This document shows positions 45,244 to 57,185 of a stretch of 64,000 nucleotides of DNA, one piece after another. Where the stretch lies: contig JAOWBW010000159.1 of assembly GCA_026119855.1 (NCBI GenBank), forward strand, positions 1,224,026-1,288,025, in the 5' to 3' direction. Below the pieces are notes generated by a model. The model was not told the DNA's origin, did no database searches, and saw only the letters and a program-made list of their open reading frames with translations. Position 1 is the first letter of the stretch; each line of letters opens with the position of its first letter. This DNA is from Campanula takesimana (lineage: Eukaryota; Streptophyta; Magnoliopsida; Asterales; Campanulaceae). Both the position numbers and the translations under genes were made by a program.

Positions 45244-46580
45244 CTATAAATTTCACAAATTACCAGGTTTTAGTAAAAAAAAAAAAAAAATACTTTTAAT
45301 CTAACGTAGAAAATGAGAAACACCTGCACTTTCCAAGTAAAGTGGCATACTAGTTAGAACTTAGCCTAAGATTACAAATCTTTTCTATATACAAAGTTAA
45401 GTTACTAACCTCAACTAGTTTTTCAATGAAACTCTGCTAACGAAATGGTGATGCTCTCTAACCACATTATTTTGGTGACTATAGAATGTGTAAGTTTGAA
45501 GCCTAGCGAGGAGTATCTAGCTATATATCCAGTTCTATATTTTGTCAGATCCTCGTCACATGAATCCCAAAAATTAGTGTGACCAGATATGATTTGGACA
45601 AAGACTAGTAAATCTTTCTCAGTTGGATAAGTGACTTAAGCAGACAAAAATCTACATAAGACCTTTTTCATAATTTCGTTGATCATATGAATTGTGCATG
45701 AAAATACTTCGCAGTTGTAAAATGTTTGTATCACCAGGCAGTATCGGAAAAAAATTATATTCTGCGATCCTACATGTTTTCCGGCATAATTTCAGGAGTG
45801 ATTGTTATACCGATTCCTCCTTTTAATATCCTAGGTACTTCTCCGTTACTTGTTTGTTTTATCAATACATGAGGGCTAAAGCTAGAAGAACATAAAAAAA
45901 AAATCCGACTATTCCATTATTAATTATACACATAATTCAAGTAGTTCAGGGTTTTAAAACAAAGAACCAGAAAATTCCCACAGCTAACGACAATTCTGAC
46001 CGGCAAATTGGGCAAATTTATCATTCTCGTGATTCTCCAAGTCCCCCCCCCCCCCCCCGGAGTGATAGCTAATTACAGTCCCCAACAAAAACATCAACTT
46101 TAAATGAAACATTCCGACAGCTAACGACAATTCTTACCGCCAAATCAGATAGCGCAGTGTCAAGATTTTTGTTCTGCATGCATTATCAATTTGTGGCCTG
46201 ACTACTTTCACATTTCCACTCCAAAATCAAATTCACAACATTTTTTCAGCAAAACATTGTCACCTTTAAGCAATCACTATAACAATGCCTCCCTTCAGTT
46301 TTTTTACCTGCTTCTATTCTTTTCCCCTCATATATTGGGGTTCAAGCTAGAAGAAAATCAATTAAAACATTGCATTGAGAATGCAGATCTAAATTAAATA
46401 ATTCAAGGGTTTGAGTACCAAAATCAACCAAATTGCCAATGCATGAAGGTAAATAAGTATAAAAAGAAAAAATAATTAGAGATCACAGACAGGCAAATTA
46501 CCAATCAAACACCATAAATTTAATCTATGAAACATGATAATTAAAAGGGAGAAATCAAAAGAATAAAGAACATCATATAC
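45244..46580. other. HWS leader intron
   Basis: AT-rich DNA with A runs near 45275 and a run of 14-16 C near 46045-46059. No gene or bounded repeat was recognised. Confidence 0.4.
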
Positions 46581-46643
46581 CCTTGTAGCCAAAGATTGGT
46601 TACAATTCTGCTTCCATCCTCTCCTACAACCTGATTGTTGGCC
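46581..46643 (-). other. HWS: Probable distal HWS leader exon
   Basis: GATGAATTCAG precedes GGCCAACAATC, and CTACAAGG precedes GTATATGATG on the minus strand. The exon is 63 bases and also open in the frame that leads into HWS, but it has no ATG in that frame. Confidence 0.5.
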
Positions 46644-46827
46644 CTGAATTCATCAAAAAAAAAAAAAAACACACAAAAATCAGATCGAATTGGGAAAATC
46701 AAGAACAAATTAAACAAACCCACATTATTTTTCATAAAATATTTTTTAGGGAAATTCAATATACATTCATCCAACGGTTGAAATTAGACATGGATTGAAG
46801 CAAGAAAAAACCAAAAGCCGTTTCAAC

Positions 46828-47326
46828 CTAGAAAAGGTCTTGGTGAAGGAAATGACAGGAGTGTGGCTCGTATAAATGGCAGCATTCTAGAGAGAGAAAG
46901 CGATGAGAGAGAGAGAGGGGGAGGAAGAGGTTAAGGAGATGACGGCTGTTTGATATGTATACTGGCAGGTGTTGCAATATGCGGAGGGAGAAAGGGAGGA
47001 GGTGACACGGCGGAATCGAGCTGCTTTTGAGTAAAATAAGGAAGCTACGCGCATACGGCGGAGCGTGAAATGCTGCGCATTGGATTAAGAATTCCGGAGT
47101 TAGTTTGTGCACGCGCTGCTGATGCGAATGGGAAATGTGACCGACATTTACTATTTGTCTTCACTTGACTCGTGCGTTTTGCGTTTCCTGAGGTTGTTGA
47201 CAATCTACGTGAGGGCCCAATCTACGAGAGAGCCCAAAAAGCGACTAAAAACTTCACTCCTACTCCCTCCTTCACACCTCCCTTGATACTCAATAGGCGG
47301 CACAAGAACTAAGAAAAACTAATTTA
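46828..47326 (-). promoter_or_regulatory. HWS: HWS first exon and promoter region
   Basis: A donor-like TTTTCTAG/GTTGAA at 46828 is preceded by a pyrimidine-rich stretch (minus strand, about 46895-46920, CTCTCTCTCTCTC) typical of plant 5' leaders. The transcription start is probably between 46.9 and 47.1 kb. The 95-residue open frame over this region is not protein-like. Inference from composition and splice signals. Confidence 0.4.
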
Positions 47327-47591
47327 TACTCTCTTTATCCTTTTTTAATCTACAAAATTTATTATTTTAGTTGTTTCACTTTAAGTTATAAAGTCCCAAA
47401 ATAGAAATGTTTTAATAATTTTAAAATAATGGGACTCACTTGTCATACTCACAACAACTATCCACTTACTATTTTCTACCCCACTTTCTCTCTCTCACTA
47501 TTTACACTCACAACACATTAACTTTTCCACTTTTTCCATAAATAATGTATCCAGCCCAAATTTTGTAAGTTAAATAGGGACGGGTGGAGTA
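47327..47591. repeat. Stowaway-type MITE, decayed ends
   Basis: Starts TACTCTCTTTATCC and ends GGGACGGGTGGAGTA. The interior (GTCATACTCACAACAACTAT, CCACTTTCTCTCTC) matches the 6261 and 24366/30489 copies. A further MITE-like fragment follows to about 47800. Confidence 0.75.
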
Positions 47592-47896
47592 TATGGTAGA
47601 AAATGAAGAGAAAAAATTAGTGAGGTAAATAGTAGTGTTAGTTGAGTAAACTGAATGGTAGAATATGAAGAGAAAGAATGAGTGGTGGGTAGATTGAATA
47701 TAAAATTACAAAAAGATAGTCATTTTGGGGAGTCTCAAGTTAGTTGAGACGAACCAAAATGAAAATAAGTTTCAAGTGAGCTGATATGGAGGGGGTATAC
47801 CGGATAGTCTCATCTAACTTGTATGATTAATGTTAGTTTATTGAAAATAAAATAAAATAATTTTTTCGGAAGTACTCCTTTTTAATTTCAAAGTAT

Positions 47897-48372
47897 TGTT
47901 AGAACATGGCTTGCAATACAAGTTATTTGGACTTCCATTAATAAAATCATGACTATAATATTAATATAAAGTATAGTCAAACCTAGTAAATGTGTAGAAT
48001 CCCTGAAATGTTATTTATCTATTTATGATGGGCAAAATGGTAAATCAACATTACTTAAAAAATGAATAGGTATGGTCTCTATTTGAAGTGTCACCATGTT
48101 TCATATATATAGGCCCTTCCATCAAGCCTAGAAACTACTTGATTCTTACTTTTCTCATTCTAAATAATCTTCATTTTGTTAAAGAAGACATTGAGAGATT
48201 AAGAGACACTATCACTTAGAAGATCATCTCCCTACATCCTCTTCTTCATCTAAAGTTCTCCCTTCAAGTTATCAATATGGATTCAACAGGTAATCATCGC
48301 TTCCGCCTTCATCTCCTTCCTCATTCTTCTTCTAAATATGAGTATGGCATTCAGGGTTAAATTGTTCCAGCA
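47897..48372 (+). repeat. Copia 3 5' LTR
   Basis: Differs from the 3' LTR at about ten sites over 476 bp with no indel seen. It includes a TATATATAGGCCC promoter-like word near 48103. Confidence 0.93.
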
Positions 48373-48778
48373 ATTGGTATCAGAGCCCCGTTCATTATTT
48401 AGTTTGAGTTTGAGTTCTTTTAAGAAAACCTTTTTGCTTTAATTTGATTCATATTTTCCTGTTGAATCATAAAGATTTGATGTTGATTAGGGACTCTAAT
48501 TCATTCATAGAGTACTAATAATCACCATCTAAAATTCAGAAAATGGTTTGAAAGTTTTGTTCATTAAACTCAATGGTTCAAGTGTGACTATCCCTTCATA
48601 ACATGGTTTTATGTCTAGTGCATACCATGTGGATCTACTCAATTGATTCCATTAATTTTAAAACAAGATTATCCCTAAATAACATGGTTTTATGTTTTAA
48701 GTACATACCATGTGAATCTACTTGTTATTCATGCCTTTTGGGAAAAATTTGGGAAAAAATCAGAATACAGAAAATTTG

Positions 48779-48979
48779 GCACGGTCGTGCCCTTTGTTTA
48801 GCACGGCCGTGCACCTTCAATTTTTGAATCGGTGCAACCTGGAAAGGGCTTAATCCGACCGGACCTCAGATCTGCACGGTCGTGCCCTTTGTTTGCCACG
48901 GTCGTGCAGAATGTGTCGAATGAAACAATGATTCTGTGAATTATTGCACGGCCGTGCACTTTTATATGCACAACCGTGC
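48779..48979 (+). repeat. Three paired GC palindromes in the copia 3 leader
   Basis: GCACGGTCGTGC-type words at 48779, 48801, 48874, 48896, 48946 and 48968, i.e. three pairs with starts exactly 22 bases apart within each pair. They lie between the primer site and gag, so they are in the genomic RNA. Confidence 0.9.
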
Positions 48980-49505
48980 AAACACTGTTCATCAGAATTG
49001 GATTTTTTGAAATTTTTTGTATAATTTTGTTTTTCCATTTGGAACAAAACATACATTTTTCAAACCCTAAGGCCTTGATTAATTATATGCTTTGACAATT
49101 TTATTCATTGTTTAAATAATATTGTCGCCTAAGTGATTTACGTTATTTAAACCCTAAAATTGTAAAGTGTTGGATGTTTAAGTTGATATGTGAATGGCTT
49201 GAATTTTCCAAATAAGATCTTGACATTTGACTAAACTTGGGCATTCATGTGGTAACAAGTAAAATGAACATTAGGTTATTTCTTAGGTACTTATGTCGGC
49301 CCAAAGGAAGATTAAGTATTTATTAAAACATAAGTTCAAATTACTTATTGCCTAAGGCAATCATTTATGAGTCAACTCGCAATCCAAAGATTAGTTTTGA
49401 TGTCATGTTGATGGATTTCGTTGATATAATTAATCATTTTTCATTATGTAGTGTCTTATACATGTTTTGTATTCATTCTTGTTCTCGAAATCCGTGATTA
49501 CTGCT

Positions 49506-49984
49506 ATGAGTACCGTACCGATGCTTAATGGGACTAATTTTAAAACTTGGAAAAATAAATTGATGATGATCTTAGGCTATATGGACATAGATCATGCATT
49601 AAGGGAGCCGTTTCCTCTTCCTCTCTCTAACGAAAGCACTCAAGAAGAGTGCTTAATGAGGAGAATTGGAAACGCTCCAATCGTGTGAGCCTAATGATTA
49701 TGAATATAGTTGTCCCGGAGACCATTTTGACCGGTATCTCTAAGGATATTGATGCTAAAATATTCCTTGATATGCTTGAGGAATGTTTGGCATCTACCTC
49801 CTCTCATGGGACAAAGAGAAAAGGGAAGGATGTTGCGGTTGCAAGAAATAAGAAGCGTAAGGGATCATCTAATGATCATGAAGAATGCTTCTTTTGCAAG
49901 GACCTCAATCACATGAAGTACGACTGCCCTAAGTATCACGCTTGGCGTGCTAAGAAAGGTATGTCATTTGGTCTTTGTTTGTGA
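49506..49984 (+). pseudogene. Copia 3 gag
   Basis: The ATG at 49506 begins STVPMLNGTNFKTWKNKLM and MILGYMDIDHALREP, a plant copia gag. A frameshift near 49655 is followed by VSLMIMNIVVPETI, an internal deletion, and a zinc knuckle CFFCKDLNHMKYDC then PKYHAW, ending in a stop. Confidence 0.88.
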
Positions 49985-50147
49985 TAAAGGGTAATTTGGT
50001 TTCATTTCCTACATATACATAGTGGTTGAATATTGGAACGACAACTCACATAAAGGAAGTTTATGTAGGATTGCCTGAAATACCGAAGTCCTGGAGAAGA
50101 TGAAGGATTCATCTATATGGAAGCCAGGATCCGGTTGAAGTGCAAGG

Positions 50148-51466
50148 TGGTAGGCTTAGTCGCACACCTACTAAATTAGACCTGAACTCGGCCACTAATA
50201 ATGTAATTAGGGTAAGTCAGGGTCGATCCACGAAGAACGATGATTATTTGCAAACAGTCACTTGACCAGATTGGGGGTTTGATTTGATTATAATTAAATC
50301 CTAGACGGGAAATTAAACTAATTGTGATTAAAACAATGATTAAAAAGCACTTCAGATTTGATACTGTCACCGGATTTTAATTCTAATATCACTGATAATT
50401 CTAATCTCCTTTAATCTTATTCACTTGATTACGAGATGTATTTCAATCTCTGTCTCTTCTTTCAGAATAGTTTATAGCAGTGGCACACTCACTATAAACC
50501 CTAATTAAAATTAAACCTAAACTGGCACAGAAAAAGTCTAAGGATTAATTGATGAAGTTTAAAGAGACTAAAATCAAGAACGCTTTCTAAAAATAAATTA
50601 GATAATCGTCTAATCTTGCCTACTCCCCGAATTGCTATGGCACATAGACAATTCGTGGAGATGCTACAATGAAAACCCTAATTCTGGCACAGAACGAGTA
50701 ATCTAGCAAAGATCAATAAAGAGGACAAGTAAATTGGCCAGATTTACAAACCCTAGAAATCAATCTAAAACGGTACAAGCAAGATTATGAACAAGAATTA
50801 ATAAGGAAAAAGAAATACCTCAATAGAAATAAAAAAACCCAGATCAAGATCTCAAATCCAAAGTAATGGAGTTTAGTTCTCCATTAATGGTTACACAAAG
50901 CTTCAGAGAGAAAAAGAAAAGAACGTAGTATTTTTTTTCTCGGAGTCCAAAGAATGAATAATAACCTAATCTAATTCTAATTCAAAAACTAATAAAGGAA
51001 TAAAAATTCAAATCCAAAATCAAAAGATAATAAAATAAAATAAAAATAAACCAAAACAAATCAGTCCCAGCCGCCGCTCACTTTGTACGGTTGACTTTTA
51101 CCATTTTACAATTCAGCCCCTGGAGTTTTAATATTGTCAGTTCAGTCCTCCAAGTTTCAGAATTGTCCAAACAGCCCCTCAACTTCCAGAGTTTGCAGTT
51201 TGGTCCCTGCAGTATTTTCCGATCCGATTGACTTTAACTTTGCCTTGACTTTGACTACTTGACCTTCGAGACAGACGTTGAAGCTCACCAAAAATTACAT
51301 CCGGGAAAATAATTAACTAATAACGACTATTCTACCCCGGATTACAATAAAGCTCAAATGATAAAATAATGTCTCCAATACATCAAATCTAGTCTAAAAT
51401 ACATCAAAATGTACCAAAATATATGAGAGAATAAGGTAAATAATGTATACAAAATCCGCCACATCA
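50148..51466. mobile_element. Solo LTR inside copia 3
   Basis: TGGTAGGCTTAGTCGCACAC to ATCCGCCACATCA, flanked by a perfect CAAGG at 50143-50147 and 51467-51471. The 1,319 bp unit has no coding frame. The left end has AATTAGGGTAAGTCAGGGTC, reminiscent of Gypsy LTRs. It splits the copia 3 sequence between gag and integrase. Confidence 0.85.
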
Positions 51467-51471
51467 CAAGG

Positions 51472-54400
51472 CATCGGGAATTTTTGTTATTGTTAAAGTA
51501 CTTAGTAATATTTGTATAAATACTACATTTGTTGTACCGTCATTTAGACGGAATTTGATATTTATCACACTATTGAACAAAGAAGGTTATTTTGTTCAAT
51601 TTTATAAATGTGATTTTTATTTTTATTCCAATGTTGATGGTACTAGTACTTTGTCAAGTAGTCTTTATTCACTTGACCTTATTTACACAATAAATGAATC
51701 ACATAAATAATGAAACCAAAACTAAAAAGCAAAATTTATCAAATAAATTTTAAGGCATAGGCGTTTGGTTCATATTTCAAAGAAGAAAATTGATAAGCTT
51801 ATGTTAAAAGAAATCTTGAACAAACTTGATATTTCGAAAAATACGTTTGCATTAAATGCCTTAAAGGAAATTTACAAACATTAAAAGAATAAGTATTCTC
51901 GAGAGCATCAAGTGTCTCAAAGAACTAATACATTCGGATATTTGTGGGCCATTCGTTAATCCTTCATGGAAAGGTCAACAATAGTTATTATGTTTATAAA
52001 TGACTACTCTCAATATGGACACATTTATTACTTCATGCAAAGACTCAAGTTATGTACATTTTAAAGTCTTGTGAGGTCAAAGTTGGAAATCAACTTTGAA
52101 AGACTATTAAGAACATTAGGTCCAATCATGATAGAGTATATCATGGTTGGAATGTTTGTTAAAGGGAACAACGTCTAGGTCCTTTTTACTCGCTATTTTG
52201 AAGAGTGTGGGATTTTCTCCATCTACATTAAGCCGGGTACGCCTAGCATAAATGATGTACACAAGAGACATGATAAAATCCTTAAGGAAATGGTAATAAG
52301 CATGTTTTGTGCTTCTTTTACCTCACTCATTATGGGCGATACATTAAAACCGCAGCCCTTATTCTCATTAAAGCTCCCTCTAAGCTACAATAAAAACCCT
52401 TTATAATTTTGGGACGAATAAGGAACACGTCCTTAAATCATCTTCATTTATGGGGTTGTCTAACATAAGGGTAAACCTTATAAGTCTACTAAGGGTAAGT
52501 TAGACATAAGATTGTTATTAGTTATTCATGAGGTAAGCCGAGAGATCTAGGGGATATAAATTTTTCAACCCAAAAATTTGAACATTTTAAAACGAGAAAA
52601 TCTAGGTTCTTTGAGGATGTTGAATTTAGTGGGAGATTAGGTGTAATATTTTGAATTTGGAATAGAAGGGGCATCCATTTCTTCACCTCTTCCATAAGTT
52701 CCAATTGGATTTCAAATTTTGTACTTGATATTCAAGAAGAACATGCAATTCAAAATAAATATGGGTTCCCTATAAATATTGAACAACATGAAAATGTTGA
52801 TCATAAGAATGAAATTCAACAACCTCAAAATTAGGAAGAACCAAATGCCCTTAAAGAGATACAATAGAGTAAGAAGGATTGCAATACCGGATAATTATGA
52901 GATGTATATTACCGAGAAATAAAAGACACATAGGTTTAGTGGGAGATGAGCCATTCATCTACCATAAAGCCATTAATGGTCCTAATTCTCATAAGTAGAT
53001 TAATACCATATATAAAGAGTTGAAATCTTTGAAAGATAACAACTTTTGGGATCTTTTACATTACCTAAAGATGTGAAACCTATAAATGGGTCTCTAAGAC
53101 CTAAAAGGATTCACAAAAGTAATGTTGAAAGATATAAAGACCCATCTAGTTGCTAAAGAATTTTCAACTCATAAGAAAGGCATTAATTATCAAGAAAGAA
53201 ACATTTCCCGGTATCTTCTAAAAACTCTTTTAGAACCATTATGGCACTAGTAGCAATTTGTGTCTTGAGCTTCATCAAATGGATATTAAGAACTTTTCTT
53301 AATGGAAACATTGGGGAAACTATCTATATGAAGAAATCCATTTATGGACTTAAGTAAAACTTCTCATTAATGGTATTTAAAGATTAATCAAGTTGTTCTT
53401 TCATTTGGTTTTGAAATGAATCTTGATAAATATTGTATATACCATAAGTTCAGTGGGAGTAAAAATTATAATTTTGGTCTTATATGTGGGTAATATTTGC
53501 TTGCTAGTAATGTTTTAAACCTTAATAAGAAAACTAAAAAAATTCTTTGGAATGAAAATTCTTGGTGAGACATCTTTTTGTATTAGGAATCCAAGTTCAC
53601 TGTGAGTATTCACGGAGTATTTTGAGATTATCACAAAAGGCCTATATAAAAAAGGTATTACAAGAGGTATAGCATGCAAAACTATAAACCACTTGACACC
53701 CCTAATTTTAAAGGAGGCATGCTTAGTCTCAAACAGTGTCCTAAAGTTAATTATGAATCCAAGTATATAGAAATATCCCTCTTTGCATCAGCAGTAAGAA
53801 AGCTTAATAAATGCGTAAGTCTTGCATTCAATGTTGGGATGCTTGGTCAATACCAAAGCAATCCAGAAAGAACATTAAGTAGTAGCCAATAGAATGATAT
53901 AGTATTTATAAAACACAAAGATCTACATGCCTATTTTTAATCGGATAATCTTGAGATCATTTGGTATTCCGATATTTGTTAAAATTACATGGCTACATAA
54001 GTTTTAATGGACTGTGATTTGTCAAAACAAGTGTCGAAAGACCAATTAAGATATGACTATCAGGTAACAGTTCCGTACTCTAGCAAAATGTTTATGGATT
54101 TAGACATTAAGTATCTTGTTATAAAGAAAAGTGTACAAAATGAACAGAGAAATACAACTTATTAGAACACTCCATAATTTAACGGATCCATTTATGAAAC
54201 GTTATCATCTTTAGTGTTTCACGAGCATGTTGCTCATATGAGTGTAACAATTTGATAACATTTAATTTAGTGGGAGTTTTGTGTTGTACTTCATTAATTG
54301 TTCTATTATTTTGATGTCATTTGGTAAAGTTGGACTAGTTGGAAGAATATGTATATATTCATTATGATTCCATGCTACACATCTATGCTTTTGATCTATG

Positions 54401-54587
54401 TCATTTAGTTAGATTTGTATTTGTGATTATAGTGGGTTTAGTTGCGAATCAATTACAACGACTGCCCCTTTAGTCCTATACTTATATGGCTAATGGACGA
54501 GATTGTTATAGATGACAACAAAGTGCACATTTGGGTTGTCATTTATGTTATACTTATGATTTAAAAAAAAAAAAACTTTGTTTTGCA
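51472..54587 (+). pseudogene. Copia 3 pol, heavily degraded
   Basis: Recognisable pieces in order: a protease-to-integrase linker near 51520-51650; an integrase start with ELIHSDICGPF-like text near 51930; an RT block with RTIMALVAI-like text near 53230 and LELHQMDI-like text; VLYVGN near 53480 where YVDD is expected (second Asp pair lost); FGMKILGETSF-like text; SLKQCPKVNYESKYIE (53730); and GMLGQYQSNPE (53840). Every piece is in a different frame, with many stops. The catalytic integrase and RNase H parts cannot be read. Confidence 0.8.
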
Positions 54588-54602
54588 ACCCAAGTGGGAG
54601 AT

Positions 54603-55078
54603 TGTTAGAACATGGATTGCAATACAAGTTATTTGGACTTCCATTAATAAAATCATGACTATAATATTAATATAAAGTATAGTCAAACCTAGTAAATGTG
54701 TAGAATCCCTGAAATGTTATTTATCTATTTATGATGGGCAAAATGGTAAATCAACATTGCTTAAAAAATGAATAGGTATGGTCCCTATTTGAAGTGTCAC
54801 CATGTTTCATATATATAGACCATTCCATCAAGCCTAGAAACTACTTGATTCTTACTTTTCCCATTTTAAATAATCTTCATTTTGTTAAAAAAGACATTGA
54901 GAGATTAAGAGACACTATCACTTAGAAGATCATCTCCCTACATCCTCTTCTTCATCTAAAGTTCTCCCTTCAAGTTATCAATATGGATTCAACAGGTAAT
55001 CATCGCTTCCGCCTTCATCTCCTTCCTCATTCCTCTTCTAAATATGAGTATGGCATTCAGGGTTAAATTGTTCCAGCA
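54603..55078 (+). repeat. Copia 3 3' LTR
   Basis: Same boundaries as the 5' LTR. It is followed by AGTAT and ordinary AT-rich DNA. Confidence 0.93.
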
Positions 55079-55221
55079 AGTATTTCTATATTTCTATATG
55101 TTAATTTAACTTACATATTCGTTGTATAAAAACAAATGATATACTCCCATTTTTTATGTCAAAGTATTTATGGATTACATTATTACTTGATTGACATTAT
55201 TAAAATTATGCTATAATAAAT

Positions 55222-55384
55222 TACTCCCTCTGTCTTAAATAAATATCCATTTTAAAGATTTTTTTGACTCAAAACGAATGTGCTTTTAAAAAAAAAAGTT
55301 TCTCCCGAAATGTTTTATACCAAAATTTTCCCACTAATCTCTTTATCTTTTCAAGAACTAAATGTTTTTGAGTAGGATTACAAG

Positions 55385-55432
<48 letters not shown>

Positions 55433-55529
55433 ATCTTTGCCACTAAGTTATAAAAAAAAAAAGAGAGAGATTTTCAGAATATTCCTTAAATTGAAAATTT
55501 GGACATTTATTTAATAACAAAGAGTGTTA
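55222..55529. repeat. Decayed Stowaway-type MITE with TA expansion
   Basis: Starts TACTCCCTCTGTCTTAAATA and ends near AATAACAAAGAGTGTTA, with AAATATCCATTTTAAAG and AATTTGGACATTTATTTAA as inverted inner blocks. A run of about 20 AT dinucleotides lies at 55390-55430. Confidence 0.6.
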
Positions 55530-56214
55530 CCTACAAATAAATATTTTTGGAAACAAAGAAAAATGGGAAAAATAAATAAGTTTTTTTTTTATTTAATCTT
55601 ATTGACCGACGAATAATAATGAGTGTTTTCTTACTAAATACTTTAATCCCCAATGATAGAAAGAAAAAATAGTAAGGTCTTGTTTAGTAACTTAATCTAT
55701 AACGATATACTAAATCAGAAACCGCTGACATCAGCGGTACCACGTGTCAACTCCATGTTAAAAAAAATTCCTCATAAACCACTTAATGACATCATCTCTC
55801 ATTAATTAAATTAATTAATAAAATTTTAACTATTTAATATTATCTATGCATTAATTGTTGTGGGTTGCCAATGATGCCCCTTCTATTCCTTTATGACCGA
55901 TCGATTAATTGTCAATTTTATGAGAATGTAAAAGGGCATTCAGGTAAAGAGAGGTAATGGTGGCGTTAGGTTAAGTTAAGTTAATCATTTTTTTTTTAAT
56001 TTTTGTGTTTAGTTTATTTTTGCTACGAACAACCCCCTTCATTATGATATACTATTGGCGTTTCTTTCTATTAAAGCAAAAGTGGTCTATATTAGCAAAA
56101 GTAAGTAGCATTATATGATGAACATAAATCTAACTTAAAACCATTTCATTTTTTATATTTGAGATAATTTAAGATTGAGATGAATTAAATGTATACTATT
56201 TTTGTCTTAAAATG

Positions 56215-56476
56215 TACTCCCTCTGTCCCTAAATGAGTGTCCATTTTCAAAAAATCTTTGTCCCAAAATGAGTGTCTTTTTTTAGCATAACTTTGTCCCT
56301 AAATGTTTTTTTTCGAAATTTTTTTCACCGGTTTCTTTATACGTGCAAAACTAAATGTTTGGAAAGGAGATTACAAGATTATATATGAATCTTTGCTACC
56401 AAATTGTACACAAAGTTGAGATTTTCAATGTCCCTTAAAATGAATTTTGGACACTCATTTAGGGACAGAGGTAGTA
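56215..56476. repeat. Stowaway-type MITE
   Basis: Starts TACTCCCTCTGTCCCTAAAT and ends ATTTAGGGACAGAGGTAGTA, with GAGTGTCCATTTTC and GAATTTTGGACACTC as continuing inverted arms. Confidence 0.9.
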
Positions 56477-56940
56477 TGTTTTCTTTTTCATTGTGAAAAC
56501 AAAATAAGAAACTCAACATTTTGTAAATTATAGTAACAAATGTATATGAAAATCGTTGCTATTTACTTTTTAAACTTCCAATTTTGCAAGTATATAATGA
56601 TTAGAAAAACATATTTGGTAAAACATTTAGGAGAAAAGTTTTTTTTTTTTTTTTCAAAAAAAAAAATCATTTATTTTGAAACAAAAAAATCTGGAAATTG
56701 GTTATACATTTTAGGCCTGAAAATGATCATCATATAAAGGACAGGTTCAATTTGGTCCGCAGTGCAAGCCCGCTCAACCCATCCGAATTCAGCCCAATTC
56801 ATTTCGGTCTCAGCTAGCTCGGCCCACAAACTAATGTGCGAACGGGTAGGGTCGTCGGGCATAGAATTTCCCCATTTGGGACACGGGCTGACTCGTGTCT
56901 GATTGGACTTGAGGGACAGACAGTCCTATTAAAAAAAAAG

Positions 56941-57185
56941 GGTTAATTGCAATTTAGACCCTGAAGTACCATACAACCCTTCCAAGCGAACCCTGATATG
57001 TATTTTTTGTCAAATCAGGTCTTGATGATTTAAAAACTCGCCAAATAAGCCCTTTTTGACGGATTTTGTTAGAAACTCAGTTAAAAAGCATGTGCCAAGC
57101 ACGTGATTAACGGAATTGGGTAGTTTGAATTGCGATTAAGCTTGAAGGGGTTATAAATGACATCTTCAAAAAACAAGTGATGGAA
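56941..57185. repeat. Left arm of a 240 bp inverted repeat
   Basis: GGGTTAATTGCAATTTAGAC begins a block that returns in inverse orientation at 60716-60960. The arms share GTCAAATCAGGTCTTGATGA, GAAACTCAGTTAAAAAGCAT and CATGTGCCAAGCACGTGA with modest divergence. It is possibly the long terminal repeat of a Mutator-like element. Confidence 0.75.

Larger units (their letters stand above)
47897..55078 (+). mobile_element. Copia LTR retrotransposon 3
   Basis: Target duplication AGTAT at 47892-47896 and 55079-55083. LTRs of 476 bp (47897-48372, 54603-55078) start TGTTAGAACATGG and end TTGTTCCAGCA, with about ten differences. The primer site TTGGTATCAGAGCC follows the 5' LTR at 48374, and AAGTGGGAGAT precedes the 3' LTR as polypurine tract. 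A leader of about 1.1 kb with paired palindromes precedes gag (49506). The interior is SIRE/TNT-like but full of stops, shifts and deletions, and contains a solo LTR at 50148-51466. Confidence 0.93.

Noticed and set aside
46828..47112. 95-residue open frame upstream of HWS
   Set aside because: Composition is that of a CT-rich leader and promoter; it fits a non-coding first exon better.
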